Assembly (NCBI GenBank): GCA_015075745.1
Contig: JABTTW010000001.1
Span: 1,364,001 to 1,428,000, forward strand
Source of the DNA: Planctomycetia bacterium
Lineage (GTDB): Bacteria > Planctomycetota > Phycisphaerae > UBA1845 > UTPLA1
DNA: 64,000 nt
Reading direction: 5' to 3'
Part shown: positions 1 to 8,501 of the stretch, piece after piece
How the letters are laid out: each line of letters opens with the position of its first letter
Numbering within the stretch: the stretch's first letter is position 1
Position numbers and translations under genes: made by a program
Notes under the pieces: model-generated
The model's database searches: none
What the model was told of the DNA's origin: nothing
Seen by the model: only the letters and a program-made list of their open reading frames with translations

Positions 1-1593
1 CCGATCCGACTCGCCCAACAATTCGAGCAGCGTCGGCATGACATCGACGAGCCGGCCGCACTCGATCGATGCGCCGCTGGCAAGCTCCGGACCGGCGAAG
101 AACAACGGAATGCGCATGTCCTCCGCGAGACACGAGCCGTGCTCGCCGCACCCGTTGCCGGCAAGCAGCCAACCCTGTGCCATGAAGATCACGAGATCCC
201 CGGCGCGCGGCGAGTCGAAGTACTCAATGATCTGCGGCACGAAGTCCGGACAACTGGATTCAACCGTCTTGGCAAGCCATTGCCGCGAATCGTGCCAGCC
301 CTCGCGGGCGAACCTCGCCAAGTCCGGCGACTGGGTCAGGCCCATTGCATCGGCCGCGACGTCCGCCAACGCACCATCGGCGGAGACGACTCGGTACTCC
401 TTCATCGAACCGGCCAGTTGCCGTTCCACCACCGCGATTCCCCGCGCCGATCGAACCTCGACCCGGTCGCGGTCCAGGCTTCGACACACAAAGGCCACCG
501 CCGGTAGATCGGCAATACGGCACGATTCAGCCTGATGGCTGCCTGTCGCAGTCGGACCGTCGATGAACTGAACCACCCGCTCCGTGCTTGGGTCTTCCCC
601 CCAGCCCTTGTCGCCCCGAAGAAAAACGGCGACGCGTCGATGCGAGCCGTCCACCAGCATGGCGTCGTACTTATCCAGGAATGAAAACCGTTCCGCGTAT
701 CCGGCGCCGGGAACGTCTCCCTCGCGGCATCGGATGCCCCGAGTCCGGCATAACCACGCGCCAAGGTCGAACGCCTTCGCCTCACTGGCCCGCGGGTGTC
801 CGTGATCCGTCACCAGAATCAGGTATGAAGTCTCCAGCAAACCGGCCGACTCCATTGCGTTGGTAACACGGCCGATCTGGTAGTCAACGTCCTCAAAGAC
901 CTTTGCGTAGTAGTCGGTATGCGATCCATACGCGTGCCCGGCGGCATCCAGGCCAGGAAAGTAAAACGTGAGCACGGACGGCCACTGCCGGACTCGCTCG
1001 GCCAGCGTGCCCACCTGCTCGATGCACGAGGCGACATATTGATTCACCGGTATGTGCCAGCCGAGAAACCACGCGGGACCGGTCTCAATCCTGTTATCGA
1101 ACGAATGCGTTACGCCGCGCTGAGTGTGGCACTGCACGTTGACCGTGAAGCGATCATCGAGCAGCTCGTAAAGCGTCGGTTGCGTGAAGTCTTGATTGAC
1201 GTGCTGATAGTTTTCAAGGGTGATGTAGTCGATCCAGGTCAGACGGTGGCGATCGAAGAGCTGATTGCACATGATCCCGTGATGCCCGGGAAAGCAACCG
1301 GTGAAAAGCGAGACGGTATTGGGATAGGTCATCGCGGGCAACGACGTGACGGCATTGTTAACCCGGACGCCGCCTTTGACGAAGCGCTTGTCGATGTTCG
1401 GCAGCCTGCCCTCCGCGAGCAGCTCATTCATCCGCGACTCGTCCATTCCGTCGACGAAAAAAATGACGGCGCTACGAGCCGGTCGCTCGACCTTGTCCGA
1501 AATTGACAGAACCAGGGGCTGTCGCCCGCAGCCTGCCGGCGCGATGAGCAAGGCGGAGTAAAGGATGGTGATGATGAATTGGCGTCGGTTCAT
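1..1593 (-). CDS. Alkaline-phosphatase-superfamily phosphodiesterase lipoprotein (3' end outside window)
   Basis: The frame stays open to the left edge, giving 531 codons and no stop, so the C-terminus is missing. The N-terminus is a lipoprotein signal with a lipobox ending at Cys22 (P-A-G-C), so the protein is probably tethered outside the inner membrane. The fold is nucleotide pyrophosphatase/phosphodiesterase-like. A metal Asp48 sits in FFVDGM, the motif MTYPNTVSLFTG places the probable nucleophile at Thr89, FPGHHGI follows, and LVTDHGHP supplies later metal ligands. The family hydrolyses phosphate mono- or diesters with two zinc ions; the substrate here is unknown. Its ATG overlaps the TGA of the upstream ABC permease (ATGA), so the two are translationally coupled. 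Confidence 0.85.
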   Translation of the reverse strand, partial: MNRRQFIITILYSALLIAPAGCGRQPLVLSISDKVERPARSAVIFFVDGMDESRMNELLAEGRLPNIDKRFVKGGVRVNNAVTSLPAMTYPNTVSLFTGCFPGHHGIMCNQLFDRHRLTWIDYITLENYQHVNQDFTQPTLYELLDDRFTVNVQCHTQRGVTHSFDNRIETGPAWFLGWHIPVNQYVASCIEQVGTLAERVRQWPSVLTFYFPGLDAAGHAYGSHTDYYAKVFEDVDYQIGRVTNAMESAGLLETSYLILVTDHGHPRASEAKAFDLGAWLCRTRGIRCREGDVPGAGYAERFSFLDKYDAMLVDGSHRRVAVFLRGDKGWGEDPSTERVVQFIDGPTATGSHQAESCRIADLPAVAFVCRSLDRDRVEVRSARGIAVVERQLAGSMKEYRVVSADGALADVAADAMGLTQSPDLARFAREGWHDSRQWLAKTVESSCPDFVPQIIEYFDSPRAGDLVIFMAQGWLLAGNGCGEHGSCLAEDMRIPLFFAGPELASGASIECGRLVDVMPTLLELLGESDR

Positions 1594-4139
1594 TCGTACC
1601 CAATGGCCGTCGTCACGTCGATGCGCTTCACCGCTCTGAGCGGGAGGATGGCAGCGGTCAGCGCAATGAGGATCGCCGCCGCGACGGCGTAGGCCATCGC
1701 CCCGTAGGGTCGGACAATCGGGAGATCATAGCCCGTCGCCTTCACCGACATAGGCAGGACAAGATACTCGACCGTCGCCATGCCGATGATGCAGCCCGCC
1801 AAGCCGCCCGCCAGACCGAGCATGGTCGCCTCGCCGGCGAGCATGCGCCGGATTTGTGCGGTCGAGGCCCCGATCGCGCGCAGCAGACCGATCTGCCGCG
1901 TCTGCGTGAGCAGCGAGACCAGGAGTGTGTTGGCCACGCCGACGCCGCCGACGATCACCGCGAGCAGCAGTTGCAGATTCGCCAGGGCAAACCAGTCGCG
2001 CATGAAGGCGTCAACGTTCTCTTTCAGGTTGGAGGTGCGATAGACAAACAACCCGTACTGGTTCGCCCAGCGATCGGTCAGCTTGGCGCGATACGGCTCG
2101 ATGGCCTCGCCGTCTTTCACCTGAATATCAACGTATGACAATGACGAATCGTCCCAGGTCTCTCGGTAAAGCGGCAGGTCGATGAACACGACGCCGCGAA
2201 ACCAGGAATAGTCGGTCTGGACCGCGCCGATCTTGTAGCTGCGCGGCCCCTGCGGCGTGGGGAGTTCGATGACGTCGCCTTCGTCCACGCCGTGTATCCG
2301 CGCGAAGTTCCGCGAGACGGCGACATTGCCGGCTCTAAAGGAGGCGATGGACTGCGAGGCGGTGTCCGCGTCTGTCGTGACGCCGCGTTCGGCCTTGATC
2401 CGCTCGAAGATCTCCGGCTCGTAGGCGATCAGCATGATCTCATCGCCGCCGAACGGCATGAGTCGCACGCGCACGCCATACGCGTTTCGACACTCTGGGT
2501 CACTGCGAGCCTCGGCGAGAAGCTCACTCGGAAACGTCCCCGCCGGATAGGCCGACGTGGCGATGTCGTTCATCTGGATCATCAGGTCAAACGCAAAGAT
2601 ATTGTCGATCCAGCGGTCGATCTCCCGTCGCAGACCGCCGACCAGCGCCGTCACCGCGATGACCAGGCTCAGGCTGCCCCCCAGCGCCACAATCGTCAGC
2701 GACGTTCGCGAGGGATATTTCACGATACTCTCGAGCGCCATCGTCAGCGGGACGCTCGACAACCTCGCGCCCAATGCACGGATCGCAGGCGTCGCCCAGA
2801 TCAATACTTGAGGCCCCACCAGCGCCAGCCCGATCATCGCCGCCATCAATCCGAAAACGGTCGGCTTCCACTCCGTTCGCGGATGGCGAACAATAACGAC
2901 GCACAATGCGATCAGCGCGACACCGCAGGCCAGCCAGAGGCCCGCGCGAAGTTGAAGCGTGCGCTCCACTTCGGCGGGCCGCATCGCCGAGACCGGCGGC
3001 AGATTCGCGGCCGCCCTCGCCGGAACGAAGGCCCCCGCAACAGCCGCGAGGACTCCGACAATCGGCGCGAGCAACCACGCATCGGTGGGAATGATGAGCC
3101 GAATGTCGCCCAGGTCCATCATGATCGAGAGCGTCTTCGCCACGCCGCGCAGGGCCTCGCCCGCAATGGCTCGCCCACCAAATGCGCCGATGACCGAGGC
3201 GACGAGCCCGATCAGCGCGGCCTCCAGTGTGAAGACGAGGAGTATCTCGCGCGGACGGGAGCCCAGCGCGCGCAGCGTTCCGATCTCCTTGGCTCGTTGC
3301 ACCACCGATAGCGACATTGTGTTATAGACAATGAAGAGCCCGATCACGGACGCGATCATGCTGACCGTAACGAGAATCGTCTGAAACTGGGCGTAGAGAT
3401 ATTCAAACGTCGGATCACCGCCGCCAACGGACTCAACCCGGCACTCGGGACGAACCGCCGCGCGCACGGCCTCGATCGTCGCTCCACCACCAAGGGCAAG
3501 ATCGATGCGGTCAATGGCATCCCCGCGCGCGAGCAGCCTCTGTGCCGCGCTGATTTCCATGAAAACGATATTGCCGCCCAGGGCCCGCGCAGGACCCTCG
3601 GCCGCGAGAATGCCGGCGAGATGACACGTCGTGACGCCGCTCGGCCCGGAGAGCTTGACTTCGCCGCCGAGTTTCCATCCGCGCAGCTCCACGATTCCCG
3701 CCGGCGCCACGAAGGCATTCCTGCGCATCAGCAGCGTCGGCAGATCAAGCTTGAGGTCGTCGGAAAACTGGAGATTTCGCAGGGCCGCGTCTCGCCGGGC
3801 ATCGAGCCCCACAACCATGATCGTCTGCCGGTCTTCAGGAATGATCGCCGCGCCCTGCACGATCGGCGCCGCCTTGACGCCGGCTACCGACTCGACGGCC
3901 GCGAGGTCGACCATGCGCAATTTGTCGGACGCCTTAAGTCGAAACTCCGCGCCGCCGGCGAGCGCCTCGACGTTGCGGCGAAATGCGGCGGTGATGCTGG
4001 CCTGTGTGCCGCGCATCGAGACGAAGAGCGCCACGGCCACGGAAATTGAAACGACCGACAGCGCGTACCGCAGCGGGTATCGCCGAAGGTGCGACGGCGT
4101 GGTGCAGAGCATCTGCTGCATGACGGCGCGGACGTTCAC
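1590..4139 (-). CDS. ABC transporter permease, double FtsX/MacB type
   Basis: This 849-residue membrane protein starts with GTG. It has an N-terminal transmembrane helix near residues 24-45, a MacB-like periplasmic domain, and an FtsX domain at about 255-375 (RAKEIGTLRALG). A central membrane pair and a second periplasmic segment follow, and a second FtsX domain lies at about 725-845 (TRQIGLLRAIGAS). Two FtsX units in one chain are typical of LolCDE/MacB-like lipoprotein or peptide exporters that lack a separate second permease. The start codon overlaps the stop of the ATPase gene (GTGA), and the stop overlaps the next gene (ATGA). The three genes form one tight operon. The exported substrate cannot be read from the sequence. 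Confidence 0.9.
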   Translation of the reverse strand: MNVRAVMQQMLCTTPSHLRRYPLRYALSVVSISVAVALFVSMRGTQASITAAFRRNVEALAGGAEFRLKASDKLRMVDLAAVESVAGVKAAPIVQGAAIIPEDRQTIMVVGLDARRDAALRNLQFSDDLKLDLPTLLMRRNAFVAPAGIVELRGWKLGGEVKLSGPSGVTTCHLAGILAAEGPARALGGNIVFMEISAAQRLLARGDAIDRIDLALGGGATIEAVRAAVRPECRVESVGGGDPTFEYLYAQFQTILVTVSMIASVIGLFIVYNTMSLSVVQRAKEIGTLRALGSRPREILLVFTLEAALIGLVASVIGAFGGRAIAGEALRGVAKTLSIMMDLGDIRLIIPTDAWLLAPIVGVLAAVAGAFVPARAAANLPPVSAMRPAEVERTLQLRAGLWLACGVALIALCVVIVRHPRTEWKPTVFGLMAAMIGLALVGPQVLIWATPAIRALGARLSSVPLTMALESIVKYPSRTSLTIVALGGSLSLVIAVTALVGGLRREIDRWIDNIFAFDLMIQMNDIATSAYPAGTFPSELLAEARSDPECRNAYGVRVRLMPFGGDEIMLIAYEPEIFERIKAERGVTTDADTASQSIASFRAGNVAVSRNFARIHGVDEGDVIELPTPQGPRSYKIGAVQTDYSWFRGVVFIDLPLYRETWDDSSLSYVDIQVKDGEAIEPYRAKLTDRWANQYGLFVYRTSNLKENVDAFMRDWFALANLQLLLAVIVGGVGVANTLLVSLLTQTRQIGLLRAIGASTAQIRRMLAGEATMLGLAGGLAGCIIGMATVEYLVLPMSVKATGYDLPIVRPYGAMAYAVAAAILIALTAAILPLRAVKRIDVTTAIGYE

Positions 4140-4828
4140 GCGTGGACGCTCCCTGTCGCGACGTCGGATTCCACTTTCCCGTCGCGGATGTGAACGATCC
4201 GGTCGGCCATCTTCGCCACCTGCATGTCGTGCGTGACGAGCAGCGTCGTTCGGCCGCTTTGGTGAGCTGTCTCGCGGATCTGGGCCATGATCTCCGCGCT
4301 TGTCGTAGAGTCGAGGTTGCCCGTCGGCTCGTCGGCGAGGAGTAAGTCAGGATTCGTAATCAGTGCCCGGGCAATGGCCACGCGCTGCATTTGTCCGCCG
4401 GACAGCTCATCGGGAAGAGACTTGGCGCGATCCTTCAGGCCGATGTGCGTGAGCAGGGCATGTGCCCGATCGGCCGCTTCACCGGCGCTGCGACCGTCGA
4501 GCAGGAGGGGAAGTGCGATGTTGCGATCGACCGTCAGCGTGGGCAGGAGATTGAAAAACTGAAACACGAGGCCGATGCGGTATCGACGCAGATCGGTCCG
4601 CTCGGTCTCGCTCATCGTGGAAATGTCGCGGCCGTCGAAGCACACCCTGCCGGATGTCGGGACGTCCAGCGCCGCCGCCAGGTGCAGCAGCGTGCTCTTG
4701 CCGGAGCCGCTCGGTCCGACGACGGCGACGAATTCCCCGCGCTCCAGTTTGAGGGAGAGTCCGTCCAGGGCCCGCGTGGCGATGCCGCGGCGGTCATAGA
4801 GTTTTGTGACGCCATCGAAGAGCAGCAT
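4136..4828 (-). CDS. ABC transporter ATP-binding protein (MacB/LolD family)
   Basis: This 230-residue ATPase should power the permease encoded immediately downstream. Walker [10 protein letters not shown] is at 38-46, the Q-loop Gln at 90, the signature LSGGQMQR at 142-149, Walker B LLLADEP at 162-168 and the H-loop His at 200. [10 protein letters not shown] is typical of the LolD/MacB subfamily. The ATG at 4826-4828 is preferred over an upstream in-frame TTG at 4861 because family members begin just before this point. An AGGA lies about a dozen bases upstream. It is first in the operon with the permease and the phosphodiesterase, and divergent from the dehydrogenase gene at 4964. Confidence 0.92.
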   Translation of the reverse strand: MLLFDGVTKLYDRRGIATRALDGLSLKLERGEFVAVVGPSGSGKSTLLHLAAALDVPTSGRVCFDGRDISTMSETERTDLRRYRIGLVFQFFNLLPTLTVDRNIALPLLLDGRSAGEAADRAHALLTHIGLKDRAKSLPDELSGGQMQRVAIARALITNPDLLLADEPTGNLDSTTSAEIMAQIRETAHQSGRTTLLVTHDMQVAKMADRIVHIRDGKVESDVATGSVHA

Positions 4829-4874
4829 AGATCGGCGAATCCTAACGCCTGCCCGAAACAAGCCATAGCCCCGC

Positions 4875-4904
4875 TTGTTGTCGACCGGCCCGATTCGATA
4901 CGAT
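4875..4904 (+). promoter_or_regulatory. Possible sigma-70-type promoter
   Basis: TTGTTG (4875-4880) and TACGAT (4899-4904) are separated by 18 bp in the divergent region before the dehydrogenase gene at 4964. The match is only moderate and there is no experimental support. Confidence 0.3.
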
Positions 4905-4963
4905 AGTGATTCGAGGGGTGGCCGGGCTTTCCGACACCACAGTCACCTGGAGGGAGCATCAAC

Positions 4964-6556
4964 GTGCAAGGACAATTCGGTCGGGCGTCGCGAGCGGTCG
5001 CCATCAAGTCATGCGCCGCGGGTATCTTGTGGACCTCTGTGATCTCGGCGCTCTGCGGCTTGCCCGAGCGCGCCGATGCCGGGGGCACGCCGCTGACCAC
5101 GCAGCTCGTCGCCAACGGGCTTTCTCAGCCGCTCTATCTGACGCACGCGCCGGGCGACTTTCATCGGCTGTTTGTGCTGGAGAAGGCGGGGCGCATTCGC
5201 ATCATCAAGGACGGCGTGCTTCTGCCGACGCCGTTTCTGGATATTGACCCCATTGTGAACTCCACGACGCTGGAATGGGGCCTGCTCGGGATGGCGTTTC
5301 ACCCCGGCTATGAGTCGAACGGCTACTTCTTCGTCAACTACATCGAGAACACCGGCGACTCCGTGATTGCTCGATATCGCGTGAGCGGCAATCCTGACAT
5401 CGCCGACGCGGGCAGCGGTGAGATTGTGCTTTACATCGACCAGCCCAACGCCAACCATCGCGGCGGATGGCTCGACTTCACCTTTGACGGCTACATGTAT
5501 TGCACCTTCGGCGACGGCGGCGGACAGAACGACCCGAGCAACCGGGCGCAGAACATCAACCTCCTGCAGGGCAAACTCCTTCGCCTCGACGTCGACGGGC
5601 CGGACAACATCATGGGCAGCGCCGACGATGACGGTTTCCCCGCCGACCCGCAGAAGCTCTACACCATCCCGCCAAGCAACCCGTTCGCCGGCGTGGCCGG
5701 GGCCGATGAGATATTTGCTTACGGCTTTCGCAATCCGTGGCGGGCGTCGTTCGATCGTTCGACGGGCGCGCTGTACATCGCCGACGTCGGGCAGAACGCG
5801 TGGGAGGAGATCGACTACATCCCGTTCGGCACCGCGGGCGGACAGAACTTCGGCTGGCGATGCATGGAGGGCAACCACTGCACCGGCATGACCGGGTGCA
5901 CCTGTTCGCTGAACTGCCCGGGCGGCAGCGGACTGGTCTGTCCCATTCAGGAGTATGGCCATGCGTTCGGCGTCTCCATCACCGGCGGCTATGTCTATCG
6001 CGGCTGCGCGATACCGGATCTGAAGGGCGTCTATTTTTATGCCGACTTCCAGAGTTCGCGCATCTGGTCCTTCCGTTACAACGGTGTCTCCATTTCCAGC
6101 TTTGAAGAGCGTACGGCCGAGCTCGATCCGCCGGGCGCGCTTGCCATTAACTCGATTGCGTCGTTCGGCGAGGACGCCTTCGGGGAAATCTATCTTGTCG
6201 ATCACGGCGGGGAGATTTTCAAGATCGTCCCCGCCACTTTCGTCGGGCCGGACTGCAACGGCAACGCCGCGCGCGATACCTGCGACATCCTCGCGATGGT
6301 CAGCACCGATGTGAACCTCGACGAGGTGCCGGACGAGTGTCAGTGCGCCACGTGCCGGGGCGACATGAACGGCGACAACTCCACCAACGGGGCCGACGTG
6401 CAATCGTTCGTCGATTGCTATCTCGGAGGCGTCGCGACGGCGCTGGGCTGCTACTGCGCCGACATGAACATCGACCTGAGCCTCTCGACTGTCGATATCG
6501 ACTCGTTCACCGACAAGCTGCTCGGCATCGGCGATCCGAGCCCGATCTGCCCGTAA
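4964..6556 (+). CDS. Secreted glucose/sorbosone dehydrogenase-like protein with dockerin tail
   Basis: The start is GTG behind a strong GGAGGGA Shine-Dalgarno at 4949-4955; the product is 530 residues. A signal peptide covers about 1-39. Residues about 45-425 carry the PQQ-type six-bladed propeller of the GSDH family: WGLLGMAFHPGY, NANHRGGWLDF, GDGGGQNDP and YGFRNPWRASFD are family landmarks. A Cys-rich insertion (about 303-325) interrupts the late propeller. The tail has a DCNGNAARDTCDI segment and two EF-hand-like dockerin loops (DMNGDNSTNGAD, DMNIDLSLSTVD). The family oxidises sugars with PQQ, but activity and substrate are unproven here. The dockerin probably serves surface attachment or Ca2+ binding. 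Confidence 0.88.
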   Translation: MQGQFGRASRAVAIKSCAAGILWTSVISALCGLPERADAGGTPLTTQLVANGLSQPLYLTHAPGDFHRLFVLEKAGRIRIIKDGVLLPTPFLDIDPIVNSTTLEWGLLGMAFHPGYESNGYFFVNYIENTGDSVIARYRVSGNPDIADAGSGEIVLYIDQPNANHRGGWLDFTFDGYMYCTFGDGGGQNDPSNRAQNINLLQGKLLRLDVDGPDNIMGSADDDGFPADPQKLYTIPPSNPFAGVAGADEIFAYGFRNPWRASFDRSTGALYIADVGQNAWEEIDYIPFGTAGGQNFGWRCMEGNHCTGMTGCTCSLNCPGGSGLVCPIQEYGHAFGVSITGGYVYRGCAIPDLKGVYFYADFQSSRIWSFRYNGVSISSFEERTAELDPPGALAINSIASFGEDAFGEIYLVDHGGEIFKIVPATFVGPDCNGNAARDTCDILAMVSTDVNLDEVPDECQCATCRGDMNGDNSTNGADVQSFVDCYLGGVATALGCYCADMNIDLSLSTVDIDSFTDKLLGIGDPSPICP

Positions 6557-6618
6557 AGCTCGCCGCGCCATCGCCGGCGGTGGCGAAGCCTGCCGACGAT
6601 CGAATACAATCCCCCATC

Positions 6619-7674
6619 ATGGACGCTGCCGCGCTGCGCATACTCGATGCCAACTTCAACCGGGCGCGCGAGGGTCTGCGCGTGCTGGAGGAGCATGCGC
6701 GATTCGCGCTGGATGACGCGGGGCTGACGGATTCGCTCAAGCATCTGCGCCACGAGCTGACGGCGGCGGGCGCGCGACTCCTGCCAGCCGACGCACTTAG
6801 TTGTCGGGACACGCCAGGCGACGTCGGCACGCAAATCACGACGGACGCGGAGCATCAGCGGGCGGACACAACGGCGGTCGCATCGGCCGCGGCGAAGCGG
6901 CTTGGTGAGTCGCTTCGGTGCATTGAGGAATATGGTAAGCTCGTCGATCCATCTGCCGCCGCTGCCGTGGAGCAGATGCGTTACCGGTTGTATTCGATCG
7001 AGCAGGAGGCGCTTTTGACTTCGCCGCGGCGCAGGCGGCTGCGCGAGGCGAGGCTGCACGTGCTCGTCACCGCCGAGCTTTGCAAGGGGGACTGGCTGGC
7101 GACCTGCGAGGCGGCGATGGCGGGCGGGGCCGATGTGATTCAACTGCGCGAGAAATCGCTGAACGACCGGGAGCTGCTGGCCCGGGCGGTGCGGCTTCGC
7201 GCGATGACCGAGGCCGCCGGGGCGCTGCTGTTTATCAACGATCGGGCGGACATTGCCCGACTGTGCGGGGCTGACGGCGTTCATGTGGGGCAGAGCGATC
7301 TTTCGGTCGCGGATGTTCGGCGCATTGCCGGGCCGACTGTGCTGGTGGGCAAGAGCACGCACAGCGCCGCTGAGATTACGGCGGCGATCGAGGAGCGGCC
7401 GGATTACATTGCGGTGGGCCCGATGTTCGCTTCGGCGACGAAGCCGGATGTACAGGTCGCCGGGGCGCGACTGCTCGAGAAGGCTGCCGGGCTTACTGAT
7501 CTGCCGATTGTGGCGATCGGCGGGATCACGGCGGGCAATGTCTCGGGGCTGGTTTGCCGGAGTCCGTTTGCGGTGGCGGTGAGTCATGCGGTGATCTCGG
7601 CGAGCGATGTGGCTACGGCTGCGCGGGAGATTCGCGGGGCGGTTTCGTGCGACGAGCGGCAAACTCCAAGGTGA
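6619..7674 (+). CDS. thiE: Thiamine-phosphate synthase with N-terminal ThiD2-like domain
   Basis: The 351-residue protein joins two modules. Residues about 1-135 resemble the helical ThiD2 domain (RILDANFNRAREGLRVLEEH) found fused to ThiE in several phyla. Residues about 140-345 form the ThiE TIM barrel, which condenses HMP pyrophosphate with thiazole phosphate. Landmarks are DVIQLREKSL, FINDRADIA, GADGVHVGQSDL, GKSTHS, YIAVGPMFASATK and AIGGI. The ATG at 6619 is chosen because the domain begins there; upstream codons in the same frame overlap the preceding gene out of phase. The last codons and stop lie inside repeat copy A. It is cytoplasmic and no other thiamine genes are in the window. 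Confidence 0.9.
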   Translation: MDAAALRILDANFNRAREGLRVLEEHARFALDDAGLTDSLKHLRHELTAAGARLLPADALSCRDTPGDVGTQITTDAEHQRADTTAVASAAAKRLGESLRCIEEYGKLVDPSAAAAVEQMRYRLYSIEQEALLTSPRRRRLREARLHVLVTAELCKGDWLATCEAAMAGGADVIQLREKSLNDRELLARAVRLRAMTEAAGALLFINDRADIARLCGADGVHVGQSDLSVADVRRIAGPTVLVGKSTHSAAEITAAIEERPDYIAVGPMFASATKPDVQVAGARLLEKAAGLTDLPIVAIGGITAGNVSGLVCRSPFAVAVSHAVISASDVATAAREIRGAVSCDERQTPR

Positions 7675-7735
7675 CATAAGGTGACACAGCCGATTTTTTT
7701 CGTTTGCAACTCTTGTGGCGGGCATGTGTTGGGGC
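7668..7735 (+). repeat. 68-bp dispersed repeat, copy A
   Basis: It begins AAGGTGACATAAGGTGACAC and ends GTGTTGGGGC. It differs from the inverse of copy C at only about five positions and is more diverged from copy B. It contains a direct GTGACA doublet and an A/T-rich centre (GATTTTTTTCG). It overlaps and supplies the stop codon (7672-7674) of the thiamine synthase gene. GTCGAAA-like microrepeats follow it. Confidence 0.85.
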
Positions 7736-7969
7736 AGGGTCTGGAAAAGTCGAAAAAGCGAAAAGTCGGATCGTCGAAATGGGGGAGAGTTTGGGCGGGA
7801 CGGGGTCGCGGGGGCATTTGAGAGGGTCCAGGAAAATGCAAGGGCGATGACACAGTTGGCGTCGGCGGTTGGCGTTGAGTGCGATCGGGTATCCGGCTTT
7901 TCTGGTACCGCTTGCTGACGCGCGCGGCTCGGATCGGGGCGCGGGACGCGCGCAAGTCGTGCAAATCCG

Positions 7970-8037
7970 AAGGTGACATATAGTGACACACGCGATTTTT
8001 TTCGCTGGCAAGTCTTGTGGCGGGCGTGTGTTGGGGC
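7970..8037 (+). repeat. 68-bp dispersed repeat, copy B
   Basis: Same orientation and length as copy A, without indels in the 68-bp core. It begins AAGGTGACATATAGTGACAC and ends GTGTTGGGGC. Similarity to the inverse of copy C continues for about 35 bp past the core (TTCGCGTTTTGGGTGGTTTT), so the full element is longer than the core. Confidence 0.82.
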
Positions 8038-8064
8038 GGTTCGCGTTTTGGGTGGTTTTTGGGT

Positions 8065-8106
8065 GGAAACGTCGAAAAATCGAAACGTCGAAACGTCGAA
8101 ATTTCG
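8065..8106 (+). repeat. GAAACGTC microrepeat tract
   Basis: GTCGAAA recurs at 8071, 8087 and 8095, with spacing of 8 bp between the last two. A similar but less regular tract (GTCGAAA, GCGAAAAGTC) follows repeat copy A at about 7748-7780. It appears to be part of, or a tail to, the dispersed element. Confidence 0.6.
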
Positions 8107-8263
8107 CGGACCCGGGGCCTGGGGCTTGAGGTTGGGATTGCCGAAAACTCGGACATCGCGCGCTAACTCCTGCGGGGCCGGGGTGGGTTTGTTTCCATTT
8201 GGTTAATACTTGCTCGGCGTGCGCGCGGGCGGCGTGAATTTGGGGGTGTCGGGGATTGCTGGG

Positions 8264-8293
8264 GAAGCCCATGGACGGCCGTCCGTGGGCTTC
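8264..8293. repeat. 30-bp near-perfect palindrome
   Basis: GAAGCCCATGGACGG is followed directly by CCGTCCGTGGGCTTC. The arms pair over 15 bp with one G-T mismatch and no loop. No T-run follows, so it is not an obvious terminator. Being self-complementary, it could be a protein-binding site or a repeat remnant. Confidence 0.6.
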
Positions 8294-8501
8294 GGACGGA
8301 TTGCAAGGTAATCCGCGCTAACGCCTTTGTTACGGTCGAACCGTTTTAAGGGAATACCGGGGCTCTCCAGTTAGTTATAATCAAGGTGGTCATGCACGAA
8401 CATGCTTCGTCGGTGACCCGTCAGCATTCCGGAATTCGCGTGGCCTGATTCGCGACTGATTCCACGATTGGGCCGACTTGCAGCAAGGGCCGGTGCATCG
8501 C

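Larger units (their letters stand above)
7675..8501. other. Repeat-rich intergenic region without a convincing gene
   Basis: About 830 bp hold two direct copies of the 68-bp repeat (A and B, about 300 bp apart), GTCGAAA microrepeats after each copy, and a 30-bp near-perfect palindrome at 8264-8293. Open frames here are short, lack ribosome-binding sites and read through the repeats, so I do not call a gene. Confidence 0.7.

Noticed and set aside
1590-4861. Macrolide-specific MacAB efflux pump
   Set aside because: No MacA-type membrane fusion protein is in the operon; a phosphodiesterase occupies the third place, so a specific drug role is not supported.
5009-6571. Long antisense open frame opposite the GSDH-type gene, and similar ones opposite other genes (for example 6451-7989, 11508-12824, 12623-13819, 49999-51543)
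   Set aside because: High G+C leaves long stop-free antisense frames. Their translations are repetitive in Arg, Ala, His and Val, lack domains and have no ribosome-binding sites, while the opposite strand encodes clear families.
7584-8272. Repetitive peptides such as FDVSTFRRF and RVANEKNR encoded on the minus strand across the dispersed repeats
   Set aside because: They arise from reading the GTCGAAA tract and 68-bp repeat in several frames. Each repeat copy lacks a start and ribosome-binding site in a consistent frame.
8264-8293. Transcription terminator at the 30-bp palindrome
   Set aside because: No T-run follows in either direction and no gene ends nearby, so I list it only as a palindrome.
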